64,000 nucleotides of DNA, from the NCBI RefSeq assembly GCF_001750285.1, contig NZ_MAMP01000012.1, forward strand, positions 62,001 to 126,000, written 5' to 3'. The stretch is from Domibacillus iocasae. Its GTDB lineage: Bacteria > Bacillota > Bacilli > Bacillales > Domibacillaceae. This document shows, piece after piece, positions 35,024 to 45,134 of this stretch (the first letter of the stretch is position 1; each line of letters starts with the position of its first letter). The position numbers and the translations under genes are program-made. The notes below the pieces were generated by a model, which made no database searches, was not told where the DNA came from, and saw only the letters and a list, made by a program, of their open reading frames with translations.

Positions 35024-35449
35024 TTAAAATAAATGGATGTATGGTGTGACATCGATTTTCATTTCATCGAGTTTTTTTCGTAAGAATTTGTGATCTCTTT
35101 TTGGTGTTGCCATAATATAGCCGCGGATAATTAAATCGACGGAAATACGGCGGGCTTTTTCTTTCAAAGCGAGTTCACCGATTTTACCGGCAATTTTATG
35201 GCGGGCCACATCACGGAACAATTCCGGAACCGGGCTGACCAATTCCTCAAGCATATTTTTTTCTTCAGACCCCCATAATTTCCGTGTTTTATCTACATAA
35301 TATTCTTCCCAGTCCATGTCCGACCGGCCATCTTGTTTCGGCATTTTCTTTAAAAATTTCCGGAACATAAAAAATCCGCCAATCGCAAACAATCCTACAA
35401 GAATAAACGTCCAGGCGACGATAAAGTATGAAAACCAGCCTTCAAGCAT
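35024..35449 (-). CDS. yneK: DUF2621 membrane protein YneK
   Basis: A 141-aa protein with one N-terminal transmembrane helix (about residues 5-28) and a cytoplasmic DUF2621 domain (DWEEYYVDKTRKLWG, KIAGKIGELALKEKAR, KFLRKKLDEM). Convergent with ccdC as in B. subtilis. Function unknown. Confidence 0.9.
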   Translation of the reverse strand: MLEGWFSYFIVAWTFILVGLFAIGGFFMFRKFLKKMPKQDGRSDMDWEEYYVDKTRKLWGSEEKNMLEELVSPVPELFRDVARHKIAGKIGELALKEKARRISVDLIIRGYIMATPKRDHKFLRKKLDEMKIDVTPYIHLF

Positions 35450-35578
35450 GCTGCAACCCCCGTTATGATGTCTTCTTTGCTTTCATTATACCAAACAGAA
35501 GAAGACTTGTTGATTCTTTTCAATATGCTGTTCATTTGATATGATCGGAACATACATACGTACTAGGAGGAAACCGAA

Positions 35579-36700
35579 ATGAAATTTATTCATACGGCTG
35601 ACTGGCATCTCGGTAAAATGGTGCATGGCATTTCAATGATTGAGGATCAACGCTTTATGCTGCAAAAGCTGATTCGATTAATTGAGCAGGAGCAGCCGGA
35701 CGCACTCGTTATCGCAGGTGATTTGTATGATCGGTCGGTTCCGCCGGCGTCTGCTGTAAATTTGCTGAATGAAACACTTTTTACGGTTAATGTTGAAATG
35801 AATATTCCGATTGTCGCGATTTCCGGCAACCATGACAGTGCGGACCGGCTGGCGTTTGGCTCAACGTGGTTCCGGCAAAATCGTTTTTATCTTGCCGGAA
35901 AAATAGAAAAAGAGATGTTTTGTCCCGTTATTGAAGGCGTTCACTTTCACTGTCTTCCTTACGCGGAACCCGGTGTGATCCGGCATTTATTTGGTGATGA
36001 CTCTGTGCATACCCACCACGATGCAATGAATGTATTGACAGGCCGGTTAAGTGAAAAGATGGATTCGGACGGCATTCATATTGCGGTTGGCCATGCGTTT
36101 GTGACAGGGGGCGAAACGAGTGATTCTGAACGCATTTTATCTGTAGGGGGAACAGGGAATGTTGGAGCTGAGCTGTTTGCACCCTTTCAGTATACGGCCC
36201 TTGGGCACCTTCACAATCCGCAGGCGATTCAGCACCCGTCCGTTCAATACGCGGGGTCGCTGCTTAAATATTCTTTTTCTGAAGCGGCCCATACAAAAAG
36301 TGTGTCTATTGTGGAAATCGATGCCCAAAAGCACGTATCTATCAAAAAAGAAACATTAAAGCCAGTGCGTGAAATGAAGGTAATGACCGGATTTTTTGAT
36401 GAATTAATGGAAGTTGAGCCCTCTGATGACTATATAAAGATAATGTTAAAAGATGAAGGAGCACTCATCGATCCAATGGCAAAGCTGAAACATAGATTTC
36501 CAAATATCCTTCACCTTGAAAAAGCATCTGCCGCACCAACTGCCTTTGAAACGACGGCTTCAGGGAGAAAACGCCAAAATGAGCTGGAGCTTTTTCAGGA
36601 ATTTTACACCGGTATGACTGGCCTTCCTTTTTCAATAGAAAAAAAGGCGTATATGACGTCAGTAATGGAAGAAGCAAAAAAGGAGGATAACCGCTCATGA
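35579..36700 (+). CDS. sbcD: exonuclease SbcD subunit
   Basis: A 373-aa Mre11-type nuclease. Phosphodiesterase motifs are HTADWHLGK, IAGDLYDRS, SGNHDSADR, VGHAFVTGG and ALGHLHNPQ, supplying the dimanganese ligands. Together with SbcC it processes hairpin and protein-blocked DNA ends. AGGAGG upstream; the 3' end overlaps sbcC by 4 nt. Confidence 0.95.
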   Translation: MKFIHTADWHLGKMVHGISMIEDQRFMLQKLIRLIEQEQPDALVIAGDLYDRSVPPASAVNLLNETLFTVNVEMNIPIVAISGNHDSADRLAFGSTWFRQNRFYLAGKIEKEMFCPVIEGVHFHCLPYAEPGVIRHLFGDDSVHTHHDAMNVLTGRLSEKMDSDGIHIAVGHAFVTGGETSDSERILSVGGTGNVGAELFAPFQYTALGHLHNPQAIQHPSVQYAGSLLKYSFSEAAHTKSVSIVEIDAQKHVSIKKETLKPVREMKVMTGFFDELMEVEPSDDYIKIMLKDEGALIDPMAKLKHRFPNILHLEKASAAPTAFETTASGRKRQNELELFQEFYTGMTGLPFSIEKKAYMTSVMEEAKKEDNRS

Positions 36701-39700
36701 AGCCAGTCAAGTTAACAATGACAGCATTTGGTCCATACGCAGGCCAGCAGGTTATTGATTTTTCAGAGCTCGAAAATCGAAAAATGTTTGTCATTTCCGG
36801 GAAAACAGGGTCGGGGAAAACGACGATTTTCGATGCCATCAGTTTTGCTATGTACGGGAAGCCGAGTGGGGACCACCGGAGTGCTTCAGATATGAGAAGC
36901 CAATTTGCCGATCCAAAACAAATGACGGAAGTCTCTCTTTTGTTTCAATTAAAGGGACGAACGTTTTTTATTCGGCGGACACCGCAGCAGGAAAAGCTGA
37001 AAGCGCGGGGTGGTGGAATGACAATGGCAGCGGCGACGGCTGAGCTGTACGAAAAAAAGGCTGACGGAAGTGAGGAACTCCTCGCGGCAAATGTTCGAGA
37101 TACGGATGAAAAAATGAATGAATTAATTGGGCTCGAGGCAAATCAATTCAGACGAATTTTAATGATTCCACAGGGGGAATTTCAAAAGCTGTTAATGGCT
37201 GGGAGCCAGGAAAAAGAAAAGATTTTGCAAAAGCTTTTTCAAACGTCCTTTTATAAACGCGTGGAAGATGTACTGAAAGAAAAATCCGATGCGCTTAAAA
37301 AAGAAGCTGGAAAAGCGGCCGACCAGCAAATCGCTCTTTTAAAAAGTCTTCCGGCATATTCATTGGACATGAGTGTGTTGCTTGAGCAGGAAGCCATTCA
37401 AAAAGACGCCATCCTGCCGCAGCTGGACGTGGACTTATCTGAAATGAACGAGCAGTATGACTCGTTGCAGCAACGCGTAAAAGCTATAAGCAGCCGCCGT
37501 GATTCATTATTAGGTGAACGAGAGCGGGGGCTGGCTCGAAATGCCCAGTTTGACCGATTAGAGAAAGCTTTACAAGAAAAAGAACAGCTCAATGAAAAAA
37601 AAGAAGAGATTGAAACACTTCAATCTCAAATGAACCGGGCAGAACGGGCGGAAAAGCTGCTTTCCTATGAAATAATTGAACAAAAAGCGCGTCAAGCGGC
37701 CCAAGCGGCTATGAACCGCCGAAATGAAGCAGAAAAAGCGGTGCATGAAGCTGTCCGGTTATTTGAAAAGGCGAATGAACAGCTTAAGAAAGAACAAGAG
37801 TTGCAGCCAGCTCGTGATGAATTAGCGAAACAGCTGCAAAAGCTTCATTCCATTAAAGAGGACGTTTATGCGTATCGAAGTGCAGAAGAGGAAACGAAAC
37901 AAGGCCAAGAACACTTAGAAAAAGCAAAACAAGCCGGTATTCATTTATTGAAAAAGACGCAAGAAATGTCCAGCAATGAACAGGAAGCAGAGCAGTTGCT
38001 TCAAGGTTTGCAGTCTTCGAAAGAAACGTATTTAGAAACGGGGTATCTGATCGAAAAATTGAGGGCGCTGCTTGATCAATTCGAAGAGCTGACTGCTGCC
38101 CGAAATGTATTGAAAGAACAAGAAAAAGCAGAGGATGCAGCACGGCACCAGGCTGAAAAAACGGCTGCAAATGCTGCTGCCGCATTAGAACAATTACGGC
38201 ATATCCGGATCGAATGGAATAAAGGGCAGTCGGCCATGCTTGCCCGCCAGTTGAAAGAAGGAGAGCCCTGTTCGGTATGCGGCGCTGTTCATCATCCAGA
38301 TCCGGCTAAAGCAGATAGCTCTCAAATATCGGAACAAAGGCTTGAGGAAGCTGAAAAAAAAGCGGAGTGCTGCCATCAGGAAAACCGGCAGGCAGAGCAG
38401 GAATGGACAGAAGCCCGTTTTTCTTTGAAAAGCGCGCGAGATACAGTAGAGAAGTTAGAAAAGAAACTGCCCGCAGATTTCGGGGTGGAAGAAGCCCTTG
38501 GCCGTTTAAAGCAAGCCGAAAAAAATCGCAGACAGGCCGAACAAAATATGGTCAAAAAAGAAAAACTGGAACAGCAGCTTCTTTCTATCAAACAGCAAAA
38601 ACAACGGCTTACCGTTCAACTGGACCAAAATAGAATAGAAGAAATGAATGCCAATACAGCATTTATTCAATCAAGAAGTACGTTGCAGCGGCTTGAACAA
38701 GCCATCCCGGAACGGATGCGGAGCAGTGATTATTTTGTAAAAGAGCTTGAGCGGCTTGAGAAAGAAACAACTCGTCTTCAAAATCAATATGAACAAGCTA
38801 TGGAAGCCGTTCAAAAAGCAAATACAGCGTGGCGGACAGCTGATTCTGTTTTCAATGAGCGTATGCAGGCTGTAGACGGGGCGGAGTCTGCGCTCAATGA
38901 AGCAAATTTTGCTTTTCTTCAAAAGCGCGAAGAAGCCGATTTTGATTCCGTTGAACTTTATAAAGAGGCGAAACAACTCATTGAATCGCTTGCTAGAATG
39001 AAAGAAAGGGTAAAGGCATACGAACAAAAGCAGCGCGATCTTCTTTTACTCATAACGGAACTGAAAGCGGCTCTTGATGGAGGCGTTCGGACAAACATTG
39101 CAAAGCTGGACGAAGAAATTTCTATGTTGAATGAAGAACTTACCCGCTGGACGGATCAAGCCGCTTCATTGATGGCACAAATAAAAGAATCCATTCGTAT
39201 TCGTGGAGCCGTTGAAGAAATAGCCGGTCAAATGGCGCAAGCCGAAGAAGCATACCGGCTTGCGGGTCATTTATATGAAGTCGCACACGGGAAAAATGAG
39301 CTGAAAGTCACCTTTGAACGATATGTGCTCGCTTCTTTTCTGGAAGAGATCCTTTCTGCGGCCAATACGCGGTTAGCGTTGATGACGAATGGCCGGTTTT
39401 TGCTTGAGCGGTTAACAGAGCGGTCGAAAGGAAATGCACAAAGCGGGCTGGACTTGCTTGTGTTTGATCACTATACTGGTGCGAGCCGTCACGTTAAAAC
39501 ATTGTCCGGGGGAGAAAGCTTTAAAGCCGCTCTCGCGCTGGCGCTCGGGTTAGCTGAAGTGGTTCAAAACTATGCGGGCGGCGTATCGCTTGAGACGATG
39601 TTTGTTGATGAAGGATTTGGAACCCTTGATCCTGAATCGCTGGATCAGGCGGTTGAAACATTAATGGATATTCAAGCAGATGGCCGTCTCGTCGGCATTA

Positions 39701-39804
39701 TTTCTCATGTACCGGAGCTGAAAGAGCGAATTGATGCACGGCTTGAAGTAGGGCAGTCTAGCACCGGAAGCAAAGCGAAATTTGTTTTCACGGGAGAGCG
39801 ATAA
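36697..39804 (+). CDS. sbcC: exonuclease SbcC subunit
   Basis: A 1035-aa Rad50-like ATPase. Walker A SGKTGSGKTT near the N-terminus, two long coiled coils joined by a zinc hook CSVC at about residue 526, and at the C-terminus the signature LSGGESFKAALAL and Walker B MFVDEGFGTLD. Co-transcribed with sbcD (ATGA overlap). Confidence 0.95.
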   Translation: MKPVKLTMTAFGPYAGQQVIDFSELENRKMFVISGKTGSGKTTIFDAISFAMYGKPSGDHRSASDMRSQFADPKQMTEVSLLFQLKGRTFFIRRTPQQEKLKARGGGMTMAAATAELYEKKADGSEELLAANVRDTDEKMNELIGLEANQFRRILMIPQGEFQKLLMAGSQEKEKILQKLFQTSFYKRVEDVLKEKSDALKKEAGKAADQQIALLKSLPAYSLDMSVLLEQEAIQKDAILPQLDVDLSEMNEQYDSLQQRVKAISSRRDSLLGERERGLARNAQFDRLEKALQEKEQLNEKKEEIETLQSQMNRAERAEKLLSYEIIEQKARQAAQAAMNRRNEAEKAVHEAVRLFEKANEQLKKEQELQPARDELAKQLQKLHSIKEDVYAYRSAEEETKQGQEHLEKAKQAGIHLLKKTQEMSSNEQEAEQLLQGLQSSKETYLETGYLIEKLRALLDQFEELTAARNVLKEQEKAEDAARHQAEKTAANAAAALEQLRHIRIEWNKGQSAMLARQLKEGEPCSVCGAVHHPDPAKADSSQISEQRLEEAEKKAECCHQENRQAEQEWTEARFSLKSARDTVEKLEKKLPADFGVEEALGRLKQAEKNRRQAEQNMVKKEKLEQQLLSIKQQKQRLTVQLDQNRIEEMNANTAFIQSRSTLQRLEQAIPERMRSSDYFVKELERLEKETTRLQNQYEQAMEAVQKANTAWRTADSVFNERMQAVDGAESALNEANFAFLQKREEADFDSVELYKEAKQLIESLARMKERVKAYEQKQRDLLLLITELKAALDGGVRTNIAKLDEEISMLNEELTRWTDQAASLMAQIKESIRIRGAVEEIAGQMAQAEEAYRLAGHLYEVAHGKNELKVTFERYVLASFLEEILSAANTRLALMTNGRFLLERLTERSKGNAQSGLDLLVFDHYTGASRHVKTLSGGESFKAALALALGLAEVVQNYAGGVSLETMFVDEGFGTLDPESLDQAVETLMDIQADGRLVGIISHVPELKERIDARLEVGQSSTGSKAKFVFTGER

Positions 39805-39906
39805 AAAAACGTTCATAAATTATTCACGATAAACAAATGAAGAACGTTGAGAAATGAGCCCGCTTCCTCTAACATAAAGATATAAAAGCTGTTTGGAGGG
39901 AATTTT

Positions 39907-40503
39907 TTGACATCATTTCGATCTATTTTTATTTCAGTAACCATACTTTTTATGCTGTCTGCATGCAGTAACAGTGATTTTCAAGGGAATATGGACGTAG
40001 AAGTCCAAAACTTTACAAATACAAATCAAAATAGTGAAAAAGTCAGCTTAGCGGATCTGAAAGGAAAGGTATGGCTGGCGAACTTTATTTTCACAAACTG
40101 CACAACAGTTTGTCCACCGATGACTCGGAACATGAGTGAGGTGCAGGATAAGCTGAATGAGGAGGGGATAGAGGATTACGAAATTGTTTCATTTAGTGTA
40201 GATCCAACCCGTGATACTCCAGAAGCGCTGAAAGAATATATTTCCCACTATGAAGCGGATGAAACCAACTGGCACCTGTTAACAGGCTATACAGAGGAGG
40301 AGATCGGTACATTCGCGGAGAAAAGCTTTCAAGCAATCGCTATTCCAGACCCAAATTCGGATCAATTTGTCCATGGAACAAGCTTCTATTTAGTCGATCA
40401 ACAAGGGAAAGCCGTTAAAAGCTATCAAGGAACTAAACAGGGCAGCGAAGATGTTCCATACGATGAAATTGTTCAAGATGTAAAGCAATTATCAAAGCAA
40501 TGA
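39907..40503 (+). CDS. Sco-family copper/redox lipoprotein
   Basis: A 198-aa lipoprotein: lipobox LSAC (lipidated Cys at about residue 21), then a thioredoxin-like fold with CTTVCPP, the CxxxC copper/redox site, and the downstream His in FVHGTSF. It resembles B. subtilis YpmQ/Sco, which helps Cu-A assembly of cytochrome oxidase. TTG start behind TTGGAGGG. Confidence 0.9.
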   Translation: MTSFRSIFISVTILFMLSACSNSDFQGNMDVEVQNFTNTNQNSEKVSLADLKGKVWLANFIFTNCTTVCPPMTRNMSEVQDKLNEEGIEDYEIVSFSVDPTRDTPEALKEYISHYEADETNWHLLTGYTEEEIGTFAEKSFQAIAIPDPNSDQFVHGTSFYLVDQQGKAVKSYQGTKQGSEDVPYDEIVQDVKQLSKQ

Positions 40504-40507
40504 AATA

Positions 40508-40542
40508 GGTGGAACTCCGGATGAAAATCCGGAGTTTTTCGT
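40508..40542 (+). terminator. terminator
   Basis: ACTCCGGAT-GAAA-ATCCGGAGTTTTT. Confidence 0.85.
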
Positions 40543-40671
40543 AAAGCAAGTCTTGACTTTTATGGGATTTACAAAAAATTAATATTGATTCTATTGCAGA
40601 ATAATGGATTAATGTGTAAAATGAATATACAGATATTTATCTGAATAATCTAATTTAAGGGGTGAATAAAC

Positions 40672-40851
40672 ATGAACTATGGCTTGTATAAGTTTGGCTC
40701 AACAAGCAGCGTCAAGTGTGAGTGTGGATGGGAAGGGCAGCGGGCGGAACTCCGAAGCGCCATGGTCGTGCTCGAACAAACAAAGTGTGGCTCCATTTTT
40801 GATGCGGAAGACGTTTATATTTGCCCAAAATGCGGTTCGAGAAAATATTAA
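40672..40851 (+). CDS. 59-aa zinc-ribbon protein, unknown
   Basis: A small zinc-binding type protein: CECGW near residue 16 and CPKCGSRKY at the end, with a third Cys at position 39. AAGGGGTG lies 10 nt before the ATG. It forms its own small unit with a terminator at 40938-40976. No family recognised. Confidence 0.65.
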   Translation: MNYGLYKFGSTSSVKCECGWEGQRAELRSAMVVLEQTKCGSIFDAEDVYICPKCGSRKY

Positions 40852-40935
40852 TCCCTCATTCTTACGTCAAAAATCCTTCTAATTTGAGCCTATCTTTCGA
40901 GAAGTCCCTTCACCGATAAAAGTCAAATGCCGCAT

Positions 40936-40978
40936 CAATAAGCGGGTTCCGTTCAATGGAGCCCGCTTTTCCTAATTT
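40936..40978 (+). terminator. terminator
   Basis: AGCGGG...CCCGCT stem with a U-rich tail. Confidence 0.7.
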
Positions 40979-41039
40979 TTTTTACAAGTGATCAATCGGC
41001 GATTATAATAAACGTAACCTATTGCACCGGAGGAACGAT

Positions 41040-42266
41040 ATGTCGAACGATAAATCACATTATTTTGCCCATGAATATGAATCAATCGAAATGCTGGCGG
41101 ACCGAATTAGCGAGGCGCTCCTTTGTCCCATTACGATAGAAGATGCCAATCATCAAATTATCGCCTACAGCCGTCATGAAGGAGAAATTGATCCGGTTCG
41201 GATTGCAACGATCATGAGGCGGAGAGTGCCGGAACATGTAATTAACAGCTTATGGAAAAGTGGTGCGATTCCAACACTTTTTGACACAGAAGAGCCCGTC
41301 ATTATCCCGGCGATTGACCAAGTGTCTCTCGGTGAGCGTGTTGCCATCTCTGTCCGGAAACAGGATAAAGTGATCGGTTTTATTTGGGCTCAGTCTGGCG
41401 CGCATTTTTCAGATGAACAAATAGCGATTTTAAAAGAAGCGGCAAAAGCGGTCAAAAATCAGCTGCTGCAGCATGAAAAACGAAAACGTGCCGCAGAAGA
41501 AAGCCATCAAGAATTTTTCTGGAAATTATTAACGGGTCATTTTGCCACCCGAAATGAAGTGGAGCAGTCGAATAAAACGTACGGACTATCGTTAACAGGA
41601 AGCTTGTTAGTGATTCTGTTTGATTTTAGCCGTTCGATTGACCGAACGCTTGAAAGGCAAATTGATTATTTGGCTGAAACGCTTCAACAGCTGTCATGCA
41701 TTGCCCGTACCTATGACGGTGAGCAGCTTGTTATGTTGATCAGATTTAAAGAAATGGATGACTTGGACTCCGTCAGCAGCTACATTGACGATTTCATTGC
41801 CAAATCAGCAGAACGTCTTGGTATAACGCCTGCAGGCGCAGCCGGTACAACCGTTCAAAATCCGCTGCGTGTACAGGACAGCTATCAGGAAGCGCTCCAT
41901 GTTTTTAAAATGAAGCAGCTCTTTTCTACAATCGAACTGCCTCATTGTTTTGACAAACTAGGCATTTTCCAATCGATTGAACAATTCCGTGATATCCGCT
42001 TAGGAAAAAGAAATGCGGTTATTGACGCGCTGGATGCATACGACGAGACGCATAACGCAAACATGGCTGAGTCGATTTATATGTTTCTCGCGCATGACGG
42101 TAATATAAATGATGCAGCCAAGGTTATGCACGTTCACCCAAACACACTCGCATATCGGCTTAAGCGAATTAGCGAAATTACCGGATTTAACAGCAAAGAC
42201 ATGAACGAAAAAACAATTTTGTATATCGATCTGCTAATCCGGCGTATGGATCATTCGCTATTATAA
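41040..42266 (+). CDS. PucR/CdaR-type transcriptional regulator
   Basis: A 408-aa regulator: an N-terminal GAF-like region (ITIEDANHQIIAYSRHEGE; GERVAISVRKQDKVIGFIWA), a central CdaR GGDEF-like region and a C-terminal HTH (GNINDAAKVMHVHPNTLAYRLKRI) of the PucR HTH_30 type. Family members activate catabolic operons, for example proline use by PutR; the ligand cannot be told. ATG 41040 has GGAGG upstream. Confidence 0.82.
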   Translation: MSNDKSHYFAHEYESIEMLADRISEALLCPITIEDANHQIIAYSRHEGEIDPVRIATIMRRRVPEHVINSLWKSGAIPTLFDTEEPVIIPAIDQVSLGERVAISVRKQDKVIGFIWAQSGAHFSDEQIAILKEAAKAVKNQLLQHEKRKRAAEESHQEFFWKLLTGHFATRNEVEQSNKTYGLSLTGSLLVILFDFSRSIDRTLERQIDYLAETLQQLSCIARTYDGEQLVMLIRFKEMDDLDSVSSYIDDFIAKSAERLGITPAGAAGTTVQNPLRVQDSYQEALHVFKMKQLFSTIELPHCFDKLGIFQSIEQFRDIRLGKRNAVIDALDAYDETHNANMAESIYMFLAHDGNINDAAKVMHVHPNTLAYRLKRISEITGFNSKDMNEKTILYIDLLIRRMDHSLL

Positions 42267-42276
42267 TTGGAACTGT

Positions 42277-42981
42277 TTAGGGAGATGAGTTTTTTAAATC
42301 AGACCGAATCGAGTCTGGTGTGCCAATGACGATTTTCGGTGATTGGACCGGGTCCAGCCACTTCATTAAAGCGATTAAATGAGATTCACTAAGGGCAAGA
42401 CAGCCAGCTGTCGGTGTAGTGCTTGTGCGCCAGCGGTGAAGAAAAATGGCGCTGCCGGCATTTTTGACAATCGGATTTTCGTTGTAGCGAATGACAATGG
42501 CGTGTTTATACAATTCATGATTCAGGCGTTCGAACGATTTCCAGCGTGATGCCGGATTGCCACGGTAATAAATCCATTTGTTATAGTCAGCAGATTTTGG
42601 ATCATCAACCCAATAGTGAAACTGATTTGTGGCGGTATAACTCGTACGGACGCCGGCTGGTTTTTTCCCGTAGCCGAACATTCGGCCAATTTCGTACATG
42701 CCGGTTGGCGTCGCGCCGTCACCTTCTTTTTTGGTGAATGAAAGACCGCTTTTACCCGTTACAGCGGGATAGGTCTTGATAAACTTCCACTTATTTCCGG
42801 TTTTTTCGTAAAGACGGATGTTGGCTTTTAAAGACTTGGTGCTTCCTGCCGCAATGATGACTTGCTTGCTGTCTTTTACATGTAAAAGAGCTTCTGCATA
42901 TGGATCTGCTGCATGCGGGGCTGCCGGAAAGAGTGTGGCGGCTAGAAGAATACATAAACTTGCTGCAAGAATTCTACGCAA
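42277..42981 (-). CDS. secreted L,D-transpeptidase-like protein
   Basis: A 234-aa secreted protein: signal peptide (residues 1-25) then a YkuD-type catalytic domain with the motif LHRWRTSTTPTAGCLALSE, whose Cys is the nucleophile. It could cross-link peptidoglycan or attach proteins, and has no LysM domain. TTG start behind AAAAGGAGG. Confidence 0.85.
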   Translation of the reverse strand: MRRILAASLCILLAATLFPAAPHAADPYAEALLHVKDSKQVIIAAGSTKSLKANIRLYEKTGNKWKFIKTYPAVTGKSGLSFTKKEGDGATPTGMYEIGRMFGYGKKPAGVRTSYTATNQFHYWVDDPKSADYNKWIYYRGNPASRWKSFERLNHELYKHAIVIRYNENPIVKNAGSAIFLHRWRTSTTPTAGCLALSESHLIALMKWLDPVQSPKIVIGTPDSIRSDLKNSSP

Positions 42982-43007
42982 CCAAATAACCTCCTTTTCT
43001 AGTAAGA

Positions 43008-43044
43008 TAAAAAAGCAGACGGACCATTCCGTCTGCTCCTCTTT
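43008..43044 (-). terminator. acetate symporter operon terminator
   Basis: AGCAGACGGA-ATGG-TCCGTCTGCT plus U run, minus strand. Confidence 0.8.
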
Positions 43045-44568
43045 TTATTTTAACCCAGTATTAGCTTTCACTGCTACCTCTGCGTATTTGCGTTCATCTG
43101 CTTTTGCAGAAACGACAGATCCGATATAACCCGCAATGAAGCCTGCCGGTACGGAAATAATCGCTGGATTTGTTAATGGAAACAGTGCTGTTCCTGTTAA
43201 AATAGCTGTACCTTCAGGACTCCAAATATTCGGGCTCAATGCAACGAGCACAAGAGCAGTAACTAATCCTGTTACCATTGCAGCGAGAGCACCCGTTGTA
43301 TTAAAACGCTTCCAATAGATCGTGTAAATAATGACTGGCAAGTTGGCGCTTGCTGCGATACAAAATGCAAGCGATACAAGGAAGGCAACGTTCATCGATT
43401 GTGCACCTAAAGCCAAAATAATCGAGAAGACGGATACAGCAATGGAAGCAAAGCGGGCTGCCTTCATTTGTTCTTTTTCCGTAACCTTGCCTTTTTTAAT
43501 AATTTGTCCGTAAATATCATGGGCAAAAGCGGAGGCACCCGATAAGACGAGACCGGCTACAACTGCTAAAATAGTGGCAAAAGCAACAGCGGATACAAAT
43601 GACATAAGCAAGTCACCACCAAGTGCCTGAGCGAGAAGCGGAGCGGCCATGTTCCCAGCTGCATTCGCTGCTATAATGTCTTCAGATCCCACAAAAGCAG
43701 CAGCACCAAAACCAAGGAAAATGGTTAAGATATAAAATATTCCTACGATCCAAGTTGCGTAAACAACAGAACTGCGGGCTGTTTTTGCGTCTTTTACTGT
43801 AAAGAAACGCATAAGAATGTGCGGCAGCCCTGCTGTTCCAAATACAAGCGCGATCATCATTGACATCGTATCAATGCCATTTGTGTATTTAACACCGGGA
43901 TTAAGGAATGCTTCGCCGGCAGGTGTAACAGACTTCATGTCGCTGAACATTTTAAAAATATTAAAATCAAATTTCATTAAAACAAGGAATGAGATAATAA
44001 TTGTTCCAATCATTAATAGAACAGCTTTAATAATTTGTACCCAGCTTGTGGCAGCCATTCCGCCCCACAAAACATAGGTAGTCATCATAATGCCTACAAG
44101 CAAAACAGCGATCCAATAATCGATGCCAAGCAGAAGCTGAATGAGTGCACCGGCCCCAACAAGCTGGGCAATCATATAAAATAAAACGATTGTTAATGTG
44201 CTGACGGCTGCGGCTCCCCGAATTTTTTGCTGATTGAACCGGGCAGTAATCATGTCGGCGAGTGTATATTTACCGAGGTTGCGAAGGGGCTCAGCCACAA
44301 TATATAAAACAACCAGGTAAGCAACGAGATACCCGATACTATAGAAAAATCCGTCAAATCCATTTAAAGCGATGGCTCCGGCAATACCAAGAAAAGAGGC
44401 GGCTGAAAGGTAATCACCAGCGATTGCGATCCCGTTTTGCCAACCGGTCAGTCCGCCGCCTGCAGTGTAAAATTCGCTGGCTGAGTTTGTCCGCTTGGAA
44501 GCAAGATATGTAACATAAAGAGTTAATCCGACAATTGCGGCGAAGAAAAAGAGTCCAGCAATACTCAT
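43045..44568 (-). CDS. sodium:solute symporter, acetate permease (ActP/YwcA-like)
   Basis: A 507-aa SSS-family transporter with about 13 hydrophobic segments. ASEFYTAGGGLTGWQNGIA and GDYLSAASFLG at the N-terminus match ActP-type monocarboxylate symporters. It is paired with the DUF485 protein upstream (4-nt overlap), as in ActP/YjcH-like systems and B. subtilis ywcB-ywcA. Confidence 0.88.
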   Translation of the reverse strand: MSIAGLFFFAAIVGLTLYVTYLASKRTNSASEFYTAGGGLTGWQNGIAIAGDYLSAASFLGIAGAIALNGFDGFFYSIGYLVAYLVVLYIVAEPLRNLGKYTLADMITARFNQQKIRGAAAVSTLTIVLFYMIAQLVGAGALIQLLLGIDYWIAVLLVGIMMTTYVLWGGMAATSWVQIIKAVLLMIGTIIISFLVLMKFDFNIFKMFSDMKSVTPAGEAFLNPGVKYTNGIDTMSMMIALVFGTAGLPHILMRFFTVKDAKTARSSVVYATWIVGIFYILTIFLGFGAAAFVGSEDIIAANAAGNMAAPLLAQALGGDLLMSFVSAVAFATILAVVAGLVLSGASAFAHDIYGQIIKKGKVTEKEQMKAARFASIAVSVFSIILALGAQSMNVAFLVSLAFCIAASANLPVIIYTIYWKRFNTTGALAAMVTGLVTALVLVALSPNIWSPEGTAILTGTALFPLTNPAIISVPAGFIAGYIGSVVSAKADERKYAEVAVKANTGLK

Positions 44569-44915
44569 AGACGATCACCTTCCGATTTGTTGTGTTTAGT
44601 TAAAACTTGATCTGCTTCTGTGTCAAATTGATTTGCTTTTTTGACGTACATCATGCATAGCGTCCATGTCATAATAAACTGTGCCAGGGCAAATATCCAT
44701 ACCCACGAGATGTCGCCAATCGCTGGCTTGTTTAAAACGGTGGAAAATGAAGTTAAGAGCGGCAGTGTAAAGTAAAACAATAAGAAAAAGACAGTAACCG
44801 GAAGTAAAAAATTGTTCTTCTTTCTGACCAGTGACTTAAACTCTGGGCTGGCTGCAATCGTTTCATAATCATGATTCCGCTGCGGCTGTACAACATGTTC
44901 GACTTTCTGCTCCAT
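44565..44915 (-). CDS. DUF485 membrane protein (YwcB-like)
   Basis: A 116-aa protein with two transmembrane segments (NNFLLPVTVFFLLFYFTLPL; WIFALAQFIMTWTLCMMYV) and the DUF485 motif DYETIAASPEFKSLVRKK. Usually co-transcribed with an acetate symporter and needed for its function or assembly. GGGGAG upstream. Confidence 0.88.
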   Translation of the reverse strand: MEQKVEHVVQPQRNHDYETIAASPEFKSLVRKKNNFLLPVTVFFLLFYFTLPLLTSFSTVLNKPAIGDISWVWIFALAQFIMTWTLCMMYVKKANQFDTEADQVLTKHNKSEGDRL

Positions 44916-44945
44916 AATAGATCTCCCCTAGGTCGTAATCAATTC

Positions 44946-44959
44946 TGTAATCGCTTTCA
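44946..44959. promoter_or_regulatory. cre site (CcpA operator)
   Basis: TGTAATCGCTTTCA fits the cre consensus TGWAANCGNTNNCA. It lies just downstream of the promoter of the acetate symporter operon, a position typical of road-block repression by CcpA-HPr(Ser-P). Confidence 0.7.
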
Positions 44960-44977
44960 ATTCAGAATTGTACCTTT

Positions 44978-45006
44978 ATTCTAAAAAAACAATCACGGAT
45001 TAGCAA
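44978..45006 (-). promoter_or_regulatory. promoter of acetate symporter operon
   Basis: TTGCTA (rev. 45006-45001), 17 nt, TAGAAT (rev. 44983-44978). Confidence 0.55.
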
Positions 45007-45134
45007 CTATTTTCGATAAAAAAGTGAATTTTTTGTGAAAAAAGACTAATTGGTCAGAAAAATAGTCTTTCATTTTCTTTCCAGTCTATTTCGTGTACAA
45101 TCAAAAAAAAAGACACCAAATGGAGCGGATCAAC

